A stretch of 64,000 nt of DNA, taken from positions 16,763,030 through 16,827,029 of the forward strand of contig JAJEKV010000024.1 of the NCBI GenBank assembly GCA_021234155.1. The letters run 5' to 3'. Position 1 is the stretch's first letter; each line of letters begins with the position of its first letter. The position numbers were made by a program, and so were the translations under genes. Shown in pieces: positions 46,806 to 57,963 of the stretch. The notes under the pieces are model-generated. The model worked only from the letters and a program-made list of their open reading frames with translations, searched no databases and was not told the origin of the DNA. The DNA comes from Isoetes taiwanensis (Eukaryota > Streptophyta > Lycopodiopsida > Isoetales > Isoetaceae).

Positions 46806-46925
46806 GACTTTATGTCATGCCACATTGGCAGCATCCATGAGGACATATGACGGACCCCTAGAGACTTAAATACAAGATCTCTTAATTGATAATCCAATAG
46901 ACTAGCCACTAAACCAAACAAGATG
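46806..46925 (-). repeat. tRNA-derived SINE with tetranucleotide tail
   Basis: On the minus strand an A-box-like TTGGTTTAGTGGCTAGTC (46900-46917) and a B-box-like TATTTAAGTCTC (about 46861-46872) are about 35 bp apart, as in tRNA genes. About 60 bp later the sequence passes into a (TATC)n tail at 46805-46711. This is the layout of a plant SINE whose tail is a simple repeat instead of poly(A). Confidence 0.5.
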
Positions 46926-46959
46926 AATGCTAGTGCAACGTTATGCTAGTTGTAATGAC

Positions 46960-49215
46960 CCACACCACAGAGTATGCCAATTGGAGGGCAACTCTCTATG
47001 CAATAGAACCTTATTTTTAGCAGGCTATAACAATCCCTGCAATTATAGCATATCCACATGAAATAATACCTCAATTAAATTCAAGTTGATCCATTGGATC
47101 TCTATAATCTCAAGTTGATCAGTTGGATCTCTATAATTTCGATTCTACGGTTACAAAAAATTAAAAAGCTTCAAAAATTTATCTCTCCTCTGCAGAGGCT
47201 CCAAAGATATACTTACGAGTCTATCTCCTCTTTTTGACCAGCATCATGCAAAGATAGCCTTACCTACGGGGGGCAACTCCTACATTGCCTTAAAACATGA
47301 AACATTTCTTGAAAGGGAATTGTTGATTAGATAGTGGGAGCACGATAGAACATCCTGATGTTCCTTCACTGGACATGTCACTTGCCCTTTCATAAAACAC
47401 TTAGATAAGCTAGTTCCTTGAAGCCGTCTCATGGGATGGATCCCTTGGAGCATTTAAAATATTCTTCACATTCCTTACTATGGGCCGACGTGTTAGACCT
47501 AGCACTTTACTTTTATCAATTGCATCTCGTTCTTGTGTGTTACTTGACAAAGGTATTGCTATTGCAATCCTACAAACCAAGACAATTAAAAGTGCAACCA
47601 AGAAGCTCAGAAGAATCGCGGCTTCAGTTTCTAGCCTTAAGGATTGACTTAATGATCTCCAAAAGGGTCTCTTTGTTGACATTTCAAATATCTTACTGTT
47701 TGCTCTCCCAGATTTAAAGCTCAGAAAGAGAGTAAATATATAATTTCCCTTGCAGCAAGGCCAATACAGATTGTGTTGATATTGGGCTTTATACATTGCA
47801 TTGTATCAAAGACAACCATTGCTAAAGAAAAGAAGGGAGATTGACTCGTTAAGGATAACACACTTGAGTTTTGGGTGCATAACCGCAGTTGCTGGAACTC
47901 CAGAAGAATTGACATACATTATACTATCCTACACAAATCCAAAAAGGTGCTGAATGGTAGCCAAGAGTTGCAGTAAAGTTACCTACAAAACTAATCTTAG
48001 TTGGATCAGTTGCATCATCAAGATAAAGAAGTTGTGGAACAAATAGATTTGCCATGTCATCATCATACCACATCGAATTATGGAATGAAAACAAGGCACG
48101 AGAATGCCCATTGTTGATTATAGTTTTCAAAGATGACGTTCAACATCGATGGGGGTAAATAAGATTGTTAAAAACAACATCATGTAAAATATAGCATCTC
48201 AGGATAGATGCCATCATTTCCTATCCCATAACTCAACTTTGCTCTAGGGAACATGCAAGGCAAAAAAAAAAAAAAAATTACATGTTGAAAGAGCTCCTCC
48301 TATTGTGTTTCTGAAATAAATAATCTATCATTGTCTATATAATTATAGCCAACACATTTATTTCAGAAACCTTGGGCCTTGATAACTAGTAAATCCCTCT
48401 TGGGATCAAAGCCGTGCCCCTTCCAAATTACATTTAGTCTGCAAAATTTTAGTTCTTCCTCAAAAGCTATTTTGTTCAAGCATTGTCATATGGCGCTGGA
48501 GTAGGAAGAGCTTTCTGCCATAGCTTTGGGCTTCTAAGAATTAAGAGGAAAAATTTTCATACTCGATCCTCTTAGCCAAGGATTTGCTGCCTTTGCAGCC
48601 CCAAGCTGGTTATGAAAATGGATTAATGTCAAACCATAGGATATTCGGATTTTGCAAAACCCCAAACTCTAGTTTACTTTTCAATAAATATGTGCAACTT
48701 CAATGGCTAGATTTTCTTAAGGACAACCATGCATCAATATGCCATAGCTCTGCAATATTAAGCCCTGGAAGGAATTGCTCAAAGATTGAGTGGGTTAGAT
48801 TTATTCCTAAAAGTGGTAGGACATAAACCTAACTAGGGGCCAAGTTACAACCTATTAGGACCATAGATATTTCGTTGTATTAAAGTTCAAAATCCTCAAC
48901 ACTTTGTCTTAGCTCCTAGGTGGTAAAGCAAACATGCAATCATTGTACAAAACAAAAATAATATGCTAACACACTATGGGTTGCCCTTGCAACTGTGTTG
49001 TATTCTTCACCTTCAAAGATCAAATGCGTTGTTGATTTTCCACTTCAAAGCTCATCTCCAACGACCTAACCTACTCAATCATAAGCCTCCTTTTCTTTTC
49101 CACGAACAGTGAGGCTATTTCTCTATCGCCAATATCATCAAAAGTTTCAAATATCGAATAAAGCAACACCTTAATCATTTGGCAACATTTTCACAACACT
49201 TACCTTTTCAGGAGA
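46960..49215. other. Spacer without recognised genes
   Basis: A short tandem CTCAAGTTGATCxxTTGGATCT lies at about 47090-47140. No open frame here shows a motif I know. Confidence 0.35.
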
Positions 49216-49219
49216 ACAT

Positions 49220-50300
49220 GCAATCCGGTTGTGTTCACTAAAGTGCATTCTATTGTTTCAGCAGAGCAATATTCACTTTTGGAGATAAATATCACTAGGG
49301 ATCACCTATTGGAGAAAGAAAAGTGTCCAGGTTTTGATGATTTTCTAGTAGAAGTTTTTCAAGAATATTGGAAGTAGATTGGCGATGATATATAAAATGC
49401 ATTTTGTGAATTTAGAAGATATAGAAGTTTGAATTCTTAATACAGGTATCATTTCCCTTATCCCCAAGTGTACCCAAGACCATTTTGGATTGACATCCTA
49501 TAACATTGCTCTCTATGGTGTATAAGATTTTTGTCAAAACTGTTGCCACGGCGTATGAAGGTATGTATTGGAAGGCTAAACGCCCATCGCATTATATCTC
49601 TCAAACTTGACTTTATCAAGGCATATGACAGCATGGATTGGGGTTTTTTAGAGAAGTGTTTATTGACCTTAGGGTTTGGTATCGTGTTCACAAGAAATGT
49701 GATGAAGCTGCATACTTCTGCAAGATCTATAGGACTCTTCTAGGGAGAGCCCTCTGCCATTTTTCCTATTTGTAGAGGAGTTCGTCAAGGTTGCCCCTTG
49801 GTTCTGCTTTTTACAATAGTGGCAGAGGTGCTCTCACAATTGTTCTCTAATGCTGTTGGGATCATGTGATTGGGGGTCTGCCTATGGAGAATGGCTTTCA
49901 ATTTTTGGCAATTTACCAAGTACTTGGATGGAGTTACAAAGTCATGCTTTTCATCTTGCAACATGATGGTTGCTTTGGACTATTTGGAAAAGAAGAAGAT
50001 TGGTAATATTCAAAGGTTTGGATGGGGCATATAATTGTGTTCTCCACGAAGCTCAAGGCCACATTGCTAAATTGTACTATTGTTCTTCACTTGCCCCTCG
50101 TAAGAGGCGATTGATCTCTAAGGAGTATTTAGATATGTGCTCTTTTGCTTAGGCAGGTTGCTTCACTCGGTAGGTCTCTGCTTATCCGCTGAGATTTTAT
50201 TCCTATCTTTGCATTTACACTTGTATTTAACTCTTTGATTAAATAAAGTCTGATGTCCTTCAACAATAAAATAAAATAAAATAAAATAAAATAAAATAAA
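49220..50300 (+). pseudogene. L1-type LINE, internally deleted, with (ATAAA)n tail (copy 2)
   Basis: The RT N-terminal block (EKCPGFDDFLVEVFQEYW, about 49310-49370) is followed by DFIKAYDSMDWGFLEKCL, then GVRQGCPLV (about 49770). It then jumps to the C-terminal IWKRRRLVIFKGLDG and CSSLAPRKRRLI. The middle of RT and the RNase-H-like region are deleted. The 3' UTR ends AATAAAGTCTGATGTCCTTCA followed by (ATAAA)n. The C-terminus is close to that of the copy at 58889-60130. Confidence 0.85.
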
Positions 50301-50529
50301 AATGAAGAAAAGGAACATTGTACCACACAGAACTTCATTAAATATGGCTCAAACTCAGCAACAAACAAGTATGATAGGAGTTGTTTTGGTGTGTTATGGG
50401 AGATATTGTTTTTTAGTTTGGAAGAGAGATAAAAATTCAAAAAGTATGGGCAAGTTCATGAATAATATATAAACTACTAAATATAGCACAAATCCCATAA
50501 AATACGAACAAAAATTTCTAAATTTTTTT

Positions 50530-50995
50530 CAAAACAAAGTGTGGCCATATTTTTGCTTTTTTATTTTTTTCAAACCCAAAAAACACCTCCATTTTTTTTT
50601 ACAAAATGGAACCATGGACATTGACCTTAAAAACAAAGTGCCTCCAACTTTGATGCCTTGTTTGTGAGACTCCCAAATGCATGAGGAAGGGATGGACCAT
50701 GAACCGTAGCAAAGCAATGTAGCATATAGCAAAAAATATTTGTGGACATGAAGGATTTCTTTTTATTAGCTTCAACGTCCATCTTTATATACATTCTATT
50801 CTTTATATAACGGTTCCTCCTTTAGGTCCATCTTTTTCTATTGTAGGCTTGATGACGTAATAATATCTTCTCAACCCCTAAGGTCCCTAAAACCAATGGC
50901 CCATCCTTTTTTTTTTTATTATTATTATTAATTTTCATTTCCTTCAACCAAAATTTTGAAAAAAAAAAAAAAACATTTGCCAGCGTAAAGAAGGG
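50530..50995. repeat. Dispersed repeat, copy 1 (second at 58318-58825)
   Basis: It shares TTTTTTTCAAACCCAAAAAA, TTTTATTAGCTTCAA, GCTTGATG and ATTTTGxAAAAA...CATTTGCCA with 58318-58825 over nearly 500 bp in the same orientation. No ORF is seen. It could be part of a solo LTR or a non-coding DNA transposon. 51000-51840 shows nothing else. Confidence 0.7.
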
Positions 50996-51839
50996 TTCTC
51001 TGGACAGAGAAATATGATAAAATGATAAAAACTAAGATGGATTTGTTATGCAAAGAAACACCTGCAAAACTAAAATAAGCAAGTATCACAAAGTGGCAGA
51101 AATTAAGAGGATTCTTATATGTGCAAAGAAGCACCTCCAATTCTTGGTGGGGGCCGACGAAATGAAGCTAACATGGCGACCAGAGGATCGCTGGCATTTC
51201 CATGGTGGTCATTCCTCATCAACATCATGTGCCATTCCATTGCACGTCATTTTTTTTTTCTTCTAATCAAAGATTTACAATGTCCCAAATCTCTAAAACT
51301 CCTTTTTCAGTAGACAAATGTTTCACTTTCCTTCCTGCCATCACTATAATTCTTCTTAAATAATGTGCTTCTGACACTTTCTACTATTTCAATTGTTATT
51401 TGCTTCAATTTCTAAACCTCCAGTCATATGCAAATTCATGTATCTTGCTCTTCAATGAATCAAGATCATTCAATATAGGATCAGATCGGCTATCAAATTG
51501 AATCAAGAATAACAATTGAAGAAAGAAATGAAAAATCCAAAAATTATAGTTATGCTTTGTTTATTAGGATGCAGAAAAATAACAAACAAACCAGAGCAGC
51601 AAGCGAGCAAAATCCTCCACTATGTACAAAGAAACTAGCAAAAGGGCTCGATTCGGTCCATCATATGGGAGCAGCATATAGAAATCCAGGGAGTCTGGCA
51701 AAAACCAAATCTTTACGAAATCCAGCTCTAAAGTTGTCGGAACAACTAGAATGAACAAAATGAGATAAGCCCGATATCGAAATTGCAAGAGCCTAAAGCA
51801 AACCAGGCGAAAAAAAGATTTTCGAGCTATAATTTTAGT

Positions 51840-52640
51840 TGGCGATGGCCAAATGCAGGCTAGGAAAGAGGAAAGGCAAGGGAAATGGTGGGGAGAACAA
51901 ATAGATCCGATTTGGATGGATGAATACGTCAAATATATGAGGATTGTGATATGGTCTATGGGGTATGGGAAAAAGCCTAGAAAGGTTAGGGTCTATTGGA
52001 TAACGATTTCCATGAAGGATCCGTCCTTTTGGCGTGTTGGTTATCACTAGGGTTGCTAGGGTATGGGATAAAGCTTGGAAAGATTGGGGGCCATTGGATA
52101 ACAATTTTCATAAAGGATCTGTCCAAATTTTCATGAAAGATTTGTCCCTTTGACGGATCCTTCATGAAAATCGTTATCCAATGGATCTCAATCTTTCCAG
52201 GCTTTATTTCATACCCCACAAACCATATCAATTCCTCCCCTTCCTTAAGATGCTTGCCCTTCAAGCATGTGGAACACATGAATGTTGCCACAAGGAACTG
52301 AACCTTGGCTCTAGTGATAACCAACACACCAAAAGGGCAGATGCTTCAAGAAAATCGTTATCCAATGGGCCCCAACCTTTCCAATCTTGATCCCATACCC
52401 CATATACTATATCAGCTAGTGCGCAACATTTGGTATCAGAGCCAAGGTTCAATTTCTCGTGGCAACATTGTTGTCTTCCACATGCTTGAAGGCAAGCATC
52501 TAGAGGGAGGGGAGAAATTGATATGGTCTATGGGGTATGGAATAAAGCCTGAAAAGGTTGGGATCCATTTTATATCGATTTTCATGAAGGATCCGCCCTT
52601 GTGGTGTTTTGTTTGTCATTAGGGGTGCTAGTGCATAACA
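51840..52640. repeat. Array of alternately oriented retroelement repeat units with one PBS
   Basis: A unit of roughly 100-190 bp contains GGGTATGGxATAAAGCCTG, CCATTGGATAACGATTTTCA and TGAAGGATCCGTCC. It recurs about five times: plus at 51950-52050, 52055-52125 and 52500-52625; minus at 52140-52310 and 52315-52420. At 52430 TTTGGTATCAGAGCCAAGG supplies a tRNA-Met primer-binding motif, and the following leader (CAATTTCTCGTGGCAAC) is mirrored at about 52270-52310. It looks like rearranged leader/LTR DNA of one retroelement family. Confidence 0.6.
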
Positions 52641-53580
52641 GATTGGAATGAAAACGGGGCTGCAGCAAGGTTGAATTCGGGTGGCTATGTTTTCGAGTAC
52701 ATGTCGGGTAAATGCTTTATTGGGCATTGTTTATTCCCATGTTAAAAAGTCGTGGGTATAGGGGCAATATCATTCTTGTAATTTGCATATGCTCACGTTG
52801 ATGTTTTAATGCTCTAGTATTTATCCCTTCATTCTTATCCATTGTCTATGGGTTTGGAATCATTAGCTCTATATCTACTTGATTTTTCGGACCAGTTTTT
52901 TGTATGTCTGTTAGTAAACTTGCGTTTTGATTTTCCAGTTGAAGGACCCATAAAGGTTGATCAACCCAAACATGCTCTTGAGGCAACTCTAGTGTGAGCA
53001 ACATGTGAATAATATCCATGAACATGTGAAGAGTTTCTCAAGAATTGCAGGAACCATCCCCCAATTAAATCTTTTAGATTTTTAGAATTCAACACACACA
53101 AAATAAATCAACAAATTTCATCTTGGAGTGGAGAATTGTAGGTGACATAAAATGAAACTTGCCTTAGGTGCACATACCTACACATGCGTGATCAAATAAT
53201 ATTGAGAAGAAGAGATGCCAACATTGTATTTGGCATTAAAAAATTGCAGCTTTGGAAAAGCTGCTAAAAAGAGTTTGATAGTAACACTATGACCATTATT
53301 AAATTCATGCATATTTAGACGACAAACTTGAACATGTTGGTGTGGCGTTCTACCTTCTCTGTATTTTATTATGTGTTATGTCCTGGTTTTACATAAGAAT
53401 GTAGCCTACTTAACAAAAGCCCATCTCTCACTCTCACATAGATACACATTTACAAAGTGCATCTCTCTATCTTCCTTGTATTGAAATTCTATTAAATTCA
53501 ATTCTATCTCATGCATGCACACAATGCAAGTTGCTCTTTCTTCTCTAGATTGAAGGAGAAGAAAACATCTATTGAGAAAG
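52641..53580. other. Spacer without recognised genes
   Basis: AT-rich sequence, no supported feature. Confidence 0.35.
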
Positions 53581-53583
53581 ACT

Positions 53584-54150
53584 ATTTTTGGCATTTAAGC
53601 ATACAAATTCTAATGTAGCTTAAAATTTACGAAAAGTATGAGTGTGGTAAAAGAGAAATTCGTTTATGCATTCGTGGGGGCCAAGTTTATCATCTGGCAA
53701 GGGTTGAACACAACACTATATTGGTAATGAATGGGTGGAATAGTTACGGAAGGGCAACAATATTGACTTTGATAAAATCCAAAGAGTTAAGGAGGAGAAG
53801 AAGAAAATTATATTTGTAACAGCTACAGAAGAAGAGAGTCTAATACTATTTTTGGCATTTAAGCATACAAATTCTCGAATAGCTTGAAAAGAAGAGAGTT
53901 TGATGCTATTTTTGGCATTTAAGCATACAGATTCTCATAAAGCTTGAAATTTATAAGAACTATGCGTGAAAAGAGCGTGGTAATTAATAGATAGATAGAC
54001 AGATAGATAGATAGATAAATTTCAGTTATGCAGTCGTGGGGGACAAGTTTATGATGTGGCAAGGGTTGAAGACAACACGATGGAAAATTTGTTAGGAGTG
54101 AATGGGTGGAACAGAGATCAAAGGGCAGCAATTTTGACTTTTGATAAAAT
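53584..54150. repeat. Duplicated segment upstream of the RING gene, with GATA array
   Basis: ATTTTTGGCATTTAAGCATAC occurs at 53584, 53848 and 53908. The longer block with TATGCAxTCGTGGGGGxCAAG, TGGCAAGGGTTGAA and GAATGGGTGGAA occurs at about 53665-53760 and 54020-54120. A GATA/GACA array (53988-54018) lies inside the second copy only. Confidence 0.8.
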
Positions 54151-54240
54151 ACAAGGGCCGAATGGTATGGGCTAAAGAGGGTAGGCAAGTTGCATGTGGA
54201 GAGCCATTTTAAATGATAAGGAGATAAGGAAGAGGGACGT

Positions 54241-54862
54241 GTGATACATTACCCCTTCGCACGCGACCCCCGCTCGCCTTTCCGCCCCGGAATCTTCCCG
54301 CCGATTCCTTTCCAGAATATTCAAAGCTTTTTTACGGCCGGTACCGAACCTCGGCTCCCGCGCTCAGATGAACCGCCCACACGCCCCCCCCGCGGCCCAG
54401 ATCTTCCCTGGCCGTTGAGATCTTCTTTCGCTCCATCCCAGCCCTTCCCTGCTCGTGGCCTTTTCCTGTTCCTGTGTATTTTTTTGGCTTTGTAGTCTGG
54501 ATCGCGGCGCTTCTGTTTCTCGCCGGACTCAAACTTCATCTCCATAACTCCGGCGCTGCTTCATATGCTCTGAATCGCTTTGTCTTTCGTGAAAATTGGT
54601 AAGTTCTTGCAGATCTTGAATTGGGTTTTCTTCCCCATTGTGATGTTTTCCGCTTTATTTACTCTTTCGCCATTACAGGGCTCGCAACCGGACTGTACAT
54701 TTGCCGTCATTTGGCCGTTTCTTCAAGATTTCTCAGAGGTGGATTCAAGTTCCAGATCTATAAACTTGTAGGTTTCTTATGCATATTCTTGCCCTTTATG
54801 CTCATCAATTGTTAAATTTTACAGATATGGTTTGATTGAGACTTTTTAAATAAAATTTCAAG
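54241..54862 (+). promoter_or_regulatory. Promoter/5' UTR region of the RING gene
   Basis: There is an abrupt change to GC-rich, C-rich sequence (54260-54540) after AT-rich DNA. A candidate GT-AG intron then runs from about 54600 to 54826, ending 36 bp before the ATG. If real, the gene kept a leader intron, which would argue against a simple processed copy. Confidence 0.45.
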
Positions 54863-55813
54863 ATGTCTGCTGCAATGGTAGAAATTGAAGGCTATCAGGC
54901 CCCGTCCCTGTCTTCTGATGAATATGCCGCTGCGGTTTATTTGCATAATGCGGATGCCTTGGAGGTTCAGTCCAGTTTACAAGGTTCAAAGCAGAGATCT
55001 GAAAACGAGCTTGATTTATTGCGTCGAAATGAAGGGCGTCTAGAATATGGCTGTTCTCATTATCTCCGCCGCTGTTTGATTAGGGCACCATGTTGCAATA
55101 GCATCTTCAGCTGCAGGCACTGCCATAATGAAGCCATGAATTTAAACGAGCAAGATCCTTCTAAGCGCCATGATTTACCTCGCCATACGGTAGAACAGAT
55201 CATCTGTTCGTTGTGTGGAACAGAACAAGAGGTGAGACAGATTTGCATCAAATGTGGTGTCTGTATGGGTGAATATTTTTGTGCCAAATGCAAATTCTTT
55301 GATGACAACATAGATAAGATGCAATACCACTGTGATGAGTGTGGGATCTGCAGAGTTGGAGGCAGGGACAATTTTTTCCATTGCAAAAGATGTGGGTGCT
55401 GTTATTCTATGGCCCTGCAGAAGGGGCATTCATGTGTGGAGAATTCTATGCACCATAACTGCCCTGTGTGCTTTGAGTTTCTATTTGATTCTGTTAAAGA
55501 CATCACAGTTATGAGATGTGGACATACTATCCATTCCGAGTGCCTAAGAGAAATGCATAATCATGCTCAGTACTCATGCCCAGTTTGCTCAAAATCAGTA
55601 TGTGATATGTCTTCTATGTGGGAAAGAATTGATCAGGAAATTGCTGCAACTCCTATGCCAGAGGCTTACAGAAACAAATTGGTGTGGATTCTTTGCAATG
55701 ACTGTGGAGCTTCTAGCGAGGTTTTCTTCCATATTGTTGCACAGAAGTGTTTGAACTGCAAATCTTACAACACCAGACAGACTAAACAGGGCCCTTCTTC
55801 ATCTCGCTCTTGA
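54863..55813 (+). CDS. CHY/CTCHY zinc finger and RING-H2 E3 ubiquitin ligase (RCHY1/MIEL1-like), intronless
   Basis: This is a protein of 316 residues. In order: CHY-type zinc finger (about 58-130, [17 protein letters not shown] and CRHCHNEA); CTCHY finger (about 131-195, [12 protein letters not shown] and [10 protein letters not shown]); RING-H2 finger (about 200-243, CPVCFEFLF...[12 protein letters not shown]...CPVC); C-terminal zinc ribbon (about 276-304, CNDC...CLNC). These are the full domains of the plant MIEL1/RCHY1 family. Members ubiquitinate transcription factors such as MYBs and tune stress and cell-death responses in nucleus and cytosol. As I recall, homologues carry several introns; this copy has none, so it may be an expressed retrocopy. 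All zinc ligands look present. A GC-rich leader (54241-54540) and a possible 5' UTR intron (GTAAGTTC at about 54600, ending TTTTACAG at about 54826) precede it. Confidence 0.93.
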   Translation: MSAAMVEIEGYQAPSLSSDEYAAAVYLHNADALEVQSSLQGSKQRSENELDLLRRNEGRLEYGCSHYLRRCLIRAPCCNSIFSCRHCHNEAMNLNEQDPSKRHDLPRHTVEQIICSLCGTEQEVRQICIKCGVCMGEYFCAKCKFFDDNIDKMQYHCDECGICRVGGRDNFFHCKRCGCCYSMALQKGHSCVENSMHHNCPVCFEFLFDSVKDITVMRCGHTIHSECLREMHNHAQYSCPVCSKSVCDMSSMWERIDQEIAATPMPEAYRNKLVWILCNDCGASSEVFFHIVAQKCLNCKSYNTRQTKQGPSSSRS

Positions 55814-56459
55814 TCGTTACAGATACATACATGCCCATTTCTCATATATGGAGTGGTAACCCAAATCAAATCAATTGACACTATTCTAGAAACATATTTA
55901 AACAGATTCTTAGAGCCTTGAATTGTAACTCCATTCTTTTCAATTCATTGAATTGATCTTCTGGTTCCAGTGTGGTAAATAATTCTGTTTTTGGATGTCA
56001 ACATTGACAAGTTTATGCGTTGCTTAAAACAAAAGCTATTGACTCAGGTGAAGAGTCTGGGCCAGCTATCCATGCGTTATCTAACATTAAGATCTAAATG
56101 CAATTCGTAACAAAGTGGAAGTCGTAATGCGCCATGTTCTATCCACATGTCAAATTGCATTTAATAATTAATGCCAGGGTCGCTTCCTTCAACGTCAACA
56201 CTGAAAAGTAATATCATTGTAAGCACTGGAGCACGTAACATATCTGTCTTTAGCACGTCTTATAAATGTAAGAAATGATTTTCAATGCACTACAACTCTC
56301 GAGATTCCTTGCAATTTGTCATTGTTTAAAAGCTATTGTATGCACTAGAAATGCTTCTCAATGTGATTGTTTGGGTATTTTATGTCCTTCAAGGACGATT
56401 CCAGGTTTTGTGACTATTCTAGACCAAAAGCATTGTATTCTAGTCTACATAACCTTATA

Positions 56460-56817
56460 ATACAGTTAGCTATGCTTATAAATGACTGGTGTGATGACTA
56501 TACATACTCCAGGAGGTTATGGATGCACGGACTCAGTTGTGTCCTACTGGACGGCATTGAACTGTCCTATACAATTGTTCAGCGTGCCAGCATGCTTATT
56601 ACTGCTAAGGTTTTTCCCTCGAAAACCCTTCGGGGCGGGGGTTTTTTAATCCTGTCAGTAATAGGCTTGCTGCTCTCTTTTTGGTTTCGGTCCCATAGGC
56701 CAATTAGTCTCCGTGGACGCTAAAAATCTATTCTTATTCTTAACAACCTGGTTGCAGTAGTTAGCCATGATTATAAATGACTGGTGTGATGACTATACAT
56801 ACTCCTTAACAACCTGG
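56460..56817 (+). repeat. Duplicated locus around short-retroposon copy 2
   Basis: ATAAATGACTGGTGTGATGA and its continuation to ACTCC occurs at 56476-56508 and 56773-56805. TTAACAACCTGG occurs at 56740, 56806 and 57945. The retroposon (56590-56739; hairpin core 56604-56663, then CGTGGACGCTAAAAATC and a TATTCT tail) lies between the first pair. The left part, TTATGGATGCACGGACTCAG, recurs at 63937-64000. 55814-56459 holds no recognised gene. Confidence 0.65.
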
Positions 56818-56999
56818 CCCTCAAGTGTTAAGGCTGAGATTAGACCTCAGTCGTTAGTTGCAAGAGTGTTATCCACCAGTAACACATTAAAAATTGCCTA
56901 AACACCTAGTTTGTTATGCCAAATGGCTATAAACACCTAGCTTGTTATGAAAACCACCACAAAACCACTATAAAACTCTCGGGCCCAGATTGTTAAGGC

Positions 57000-57105
57000 G
57001 GATAACACCCTAGAACTCGGGTGTTATGCCCTACTATAACAAACTCGGGCCTCCGGGGCTCTTTATTATAATAGGGTATAACACCCTCGTTCCAGGGCGT
57101 TATCC
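57000..57105. repeat. 106-bp foldback element, copy C
   Basis: GGATAACACCCTAGAACTCG on the left mirrors CGTTCCAGGGCGTTATCC on the right, and GGTGTTATGCCCTACTATAA mirrors TTATAATAGGGTATAACACC. It has the same ATAACxCCCT tips as the elements at 39341 and 40722. Confidence 0.7.
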
Positions 57106-57120
57106 CTCTCTACATTCCGA

Positions 57121-57944
57121 ACTAGGGGTCAAGTTACAAACGCCCTATCCTATGATGTTAGCAGAAGGAGGCTTGCTCCCGCTGGAATGTGAAGCAATAT
57201 TGCACTTTGCGGGGTACATTGCTAAGGTCCGCCGTGGGGGGGATGACCGATTACCGCATGTTGCAATGCGTGCCAGTAAGGAGAAAGGATGGTGCCATGA
57301 TGCAGAATTGTGGTTGAGAAAATGGAACCTTAAAGTGGAAGATTTACTGGGCAGTAAAGAAGATGTCCGTAAGTTGGTAATAGACCGCATGCATGGAAAA
57401 GTATGGAGGGCACCCGAGACTAAGATGGCTTTCTATCGCACATCCCTAAATCCACAACTTACAGGAGCTAAGTATTTATCAGATGGGATATCATTGCATT
57501 TCCGACACGTGATGGCACGTATGAGGCTCAGCTCACATTATCTGAAGATAGAGACAGGAAGATGGCATGGGATACCTAGATCAGAGCGTATATGTGAAAT
57601 GTGTGCTGGAGAACATATAGAAGATGAGTACCACACTCTGCTCTGCTGTCCATCTTACGGGGATATCAGGCGTAGGTATGACATATGTGCGTTATCATTG
57701 CTAGATCTGTTTACGCTCCCAAGTAAGAAGATTGGCAATTTTATATCTGATGTACTTGAGCGTAGAGAAAGCTATACCAGGAGAGTGAGATCTGATAGCA
57801 GTTACTCTAGTGATACACATTCAGAGAGTGAGAGTAGTACATCCACTGATGACAACGGTGGAAATCTATGATGTATGTTGTATTTTGTCGTCTTATAGGC
57901 CTGTTAGGCCTCGACAAGACGTAATAAACACTTCACTTCACTTC
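57121..57944 (+). pseudogene. C-terminal end of the non-L1 LINE, 5'-truncated
   Basis: The open frame to 57871 encodes a post-RT domain starting AEGGLLPLECEA, like AETGMLPLEAEA of the LINE at 7130-9534. It ends with a zinc-binding motif CEMCAGEHIEDEYHTLLC (C-x2-C-x9-H-x3-C) and a serine/aspartate-rich tail. Upstream EN and RT are absent, as expected from incomplete reverse transcription. The 3' UTR holds a hairpin (57889-57921) and a (ACTTC)n tail. TTAACAACCTGG at 56806-56817 and 57945-57956 is probably the target duplication, though other sequence (56818-57120) sits inside its left end. Confidence 0.8.
57889..57921 (+). other. LINE 3' UTR stem-loop
   Basis: CGTCTT pairs with AAGACG, and inside it AGGCCT pairs with AGGCCT around a GTT loop. 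It lies about 20 bp before the (ACTTC)n tail, a place where some LINE reverse transcriptases recognise their RNA. Confidence 0.6.
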
Positions 57945-57963
57945 TTAACAACCTGGTTGTAGT

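Noticed and set aside
47410-47796. 128-codon minus-strand frame with a hydrophobic segment
   Set aside because: No family motif, no supporting splice or promoter signal, and surrounded by repeat DNA.
56367-56723. 118-codon open frame across the short retroposon
   Set aside because: It spans a repeat junction and the hairpin core. The same core is non-coding or in other frames in the other copies.
57026-57120. N-terminal start of the LINE frame at 57026
   Set aside because: The first 30 or so codons read through a foldback element. Homology to the LINE begins only after about 57121.
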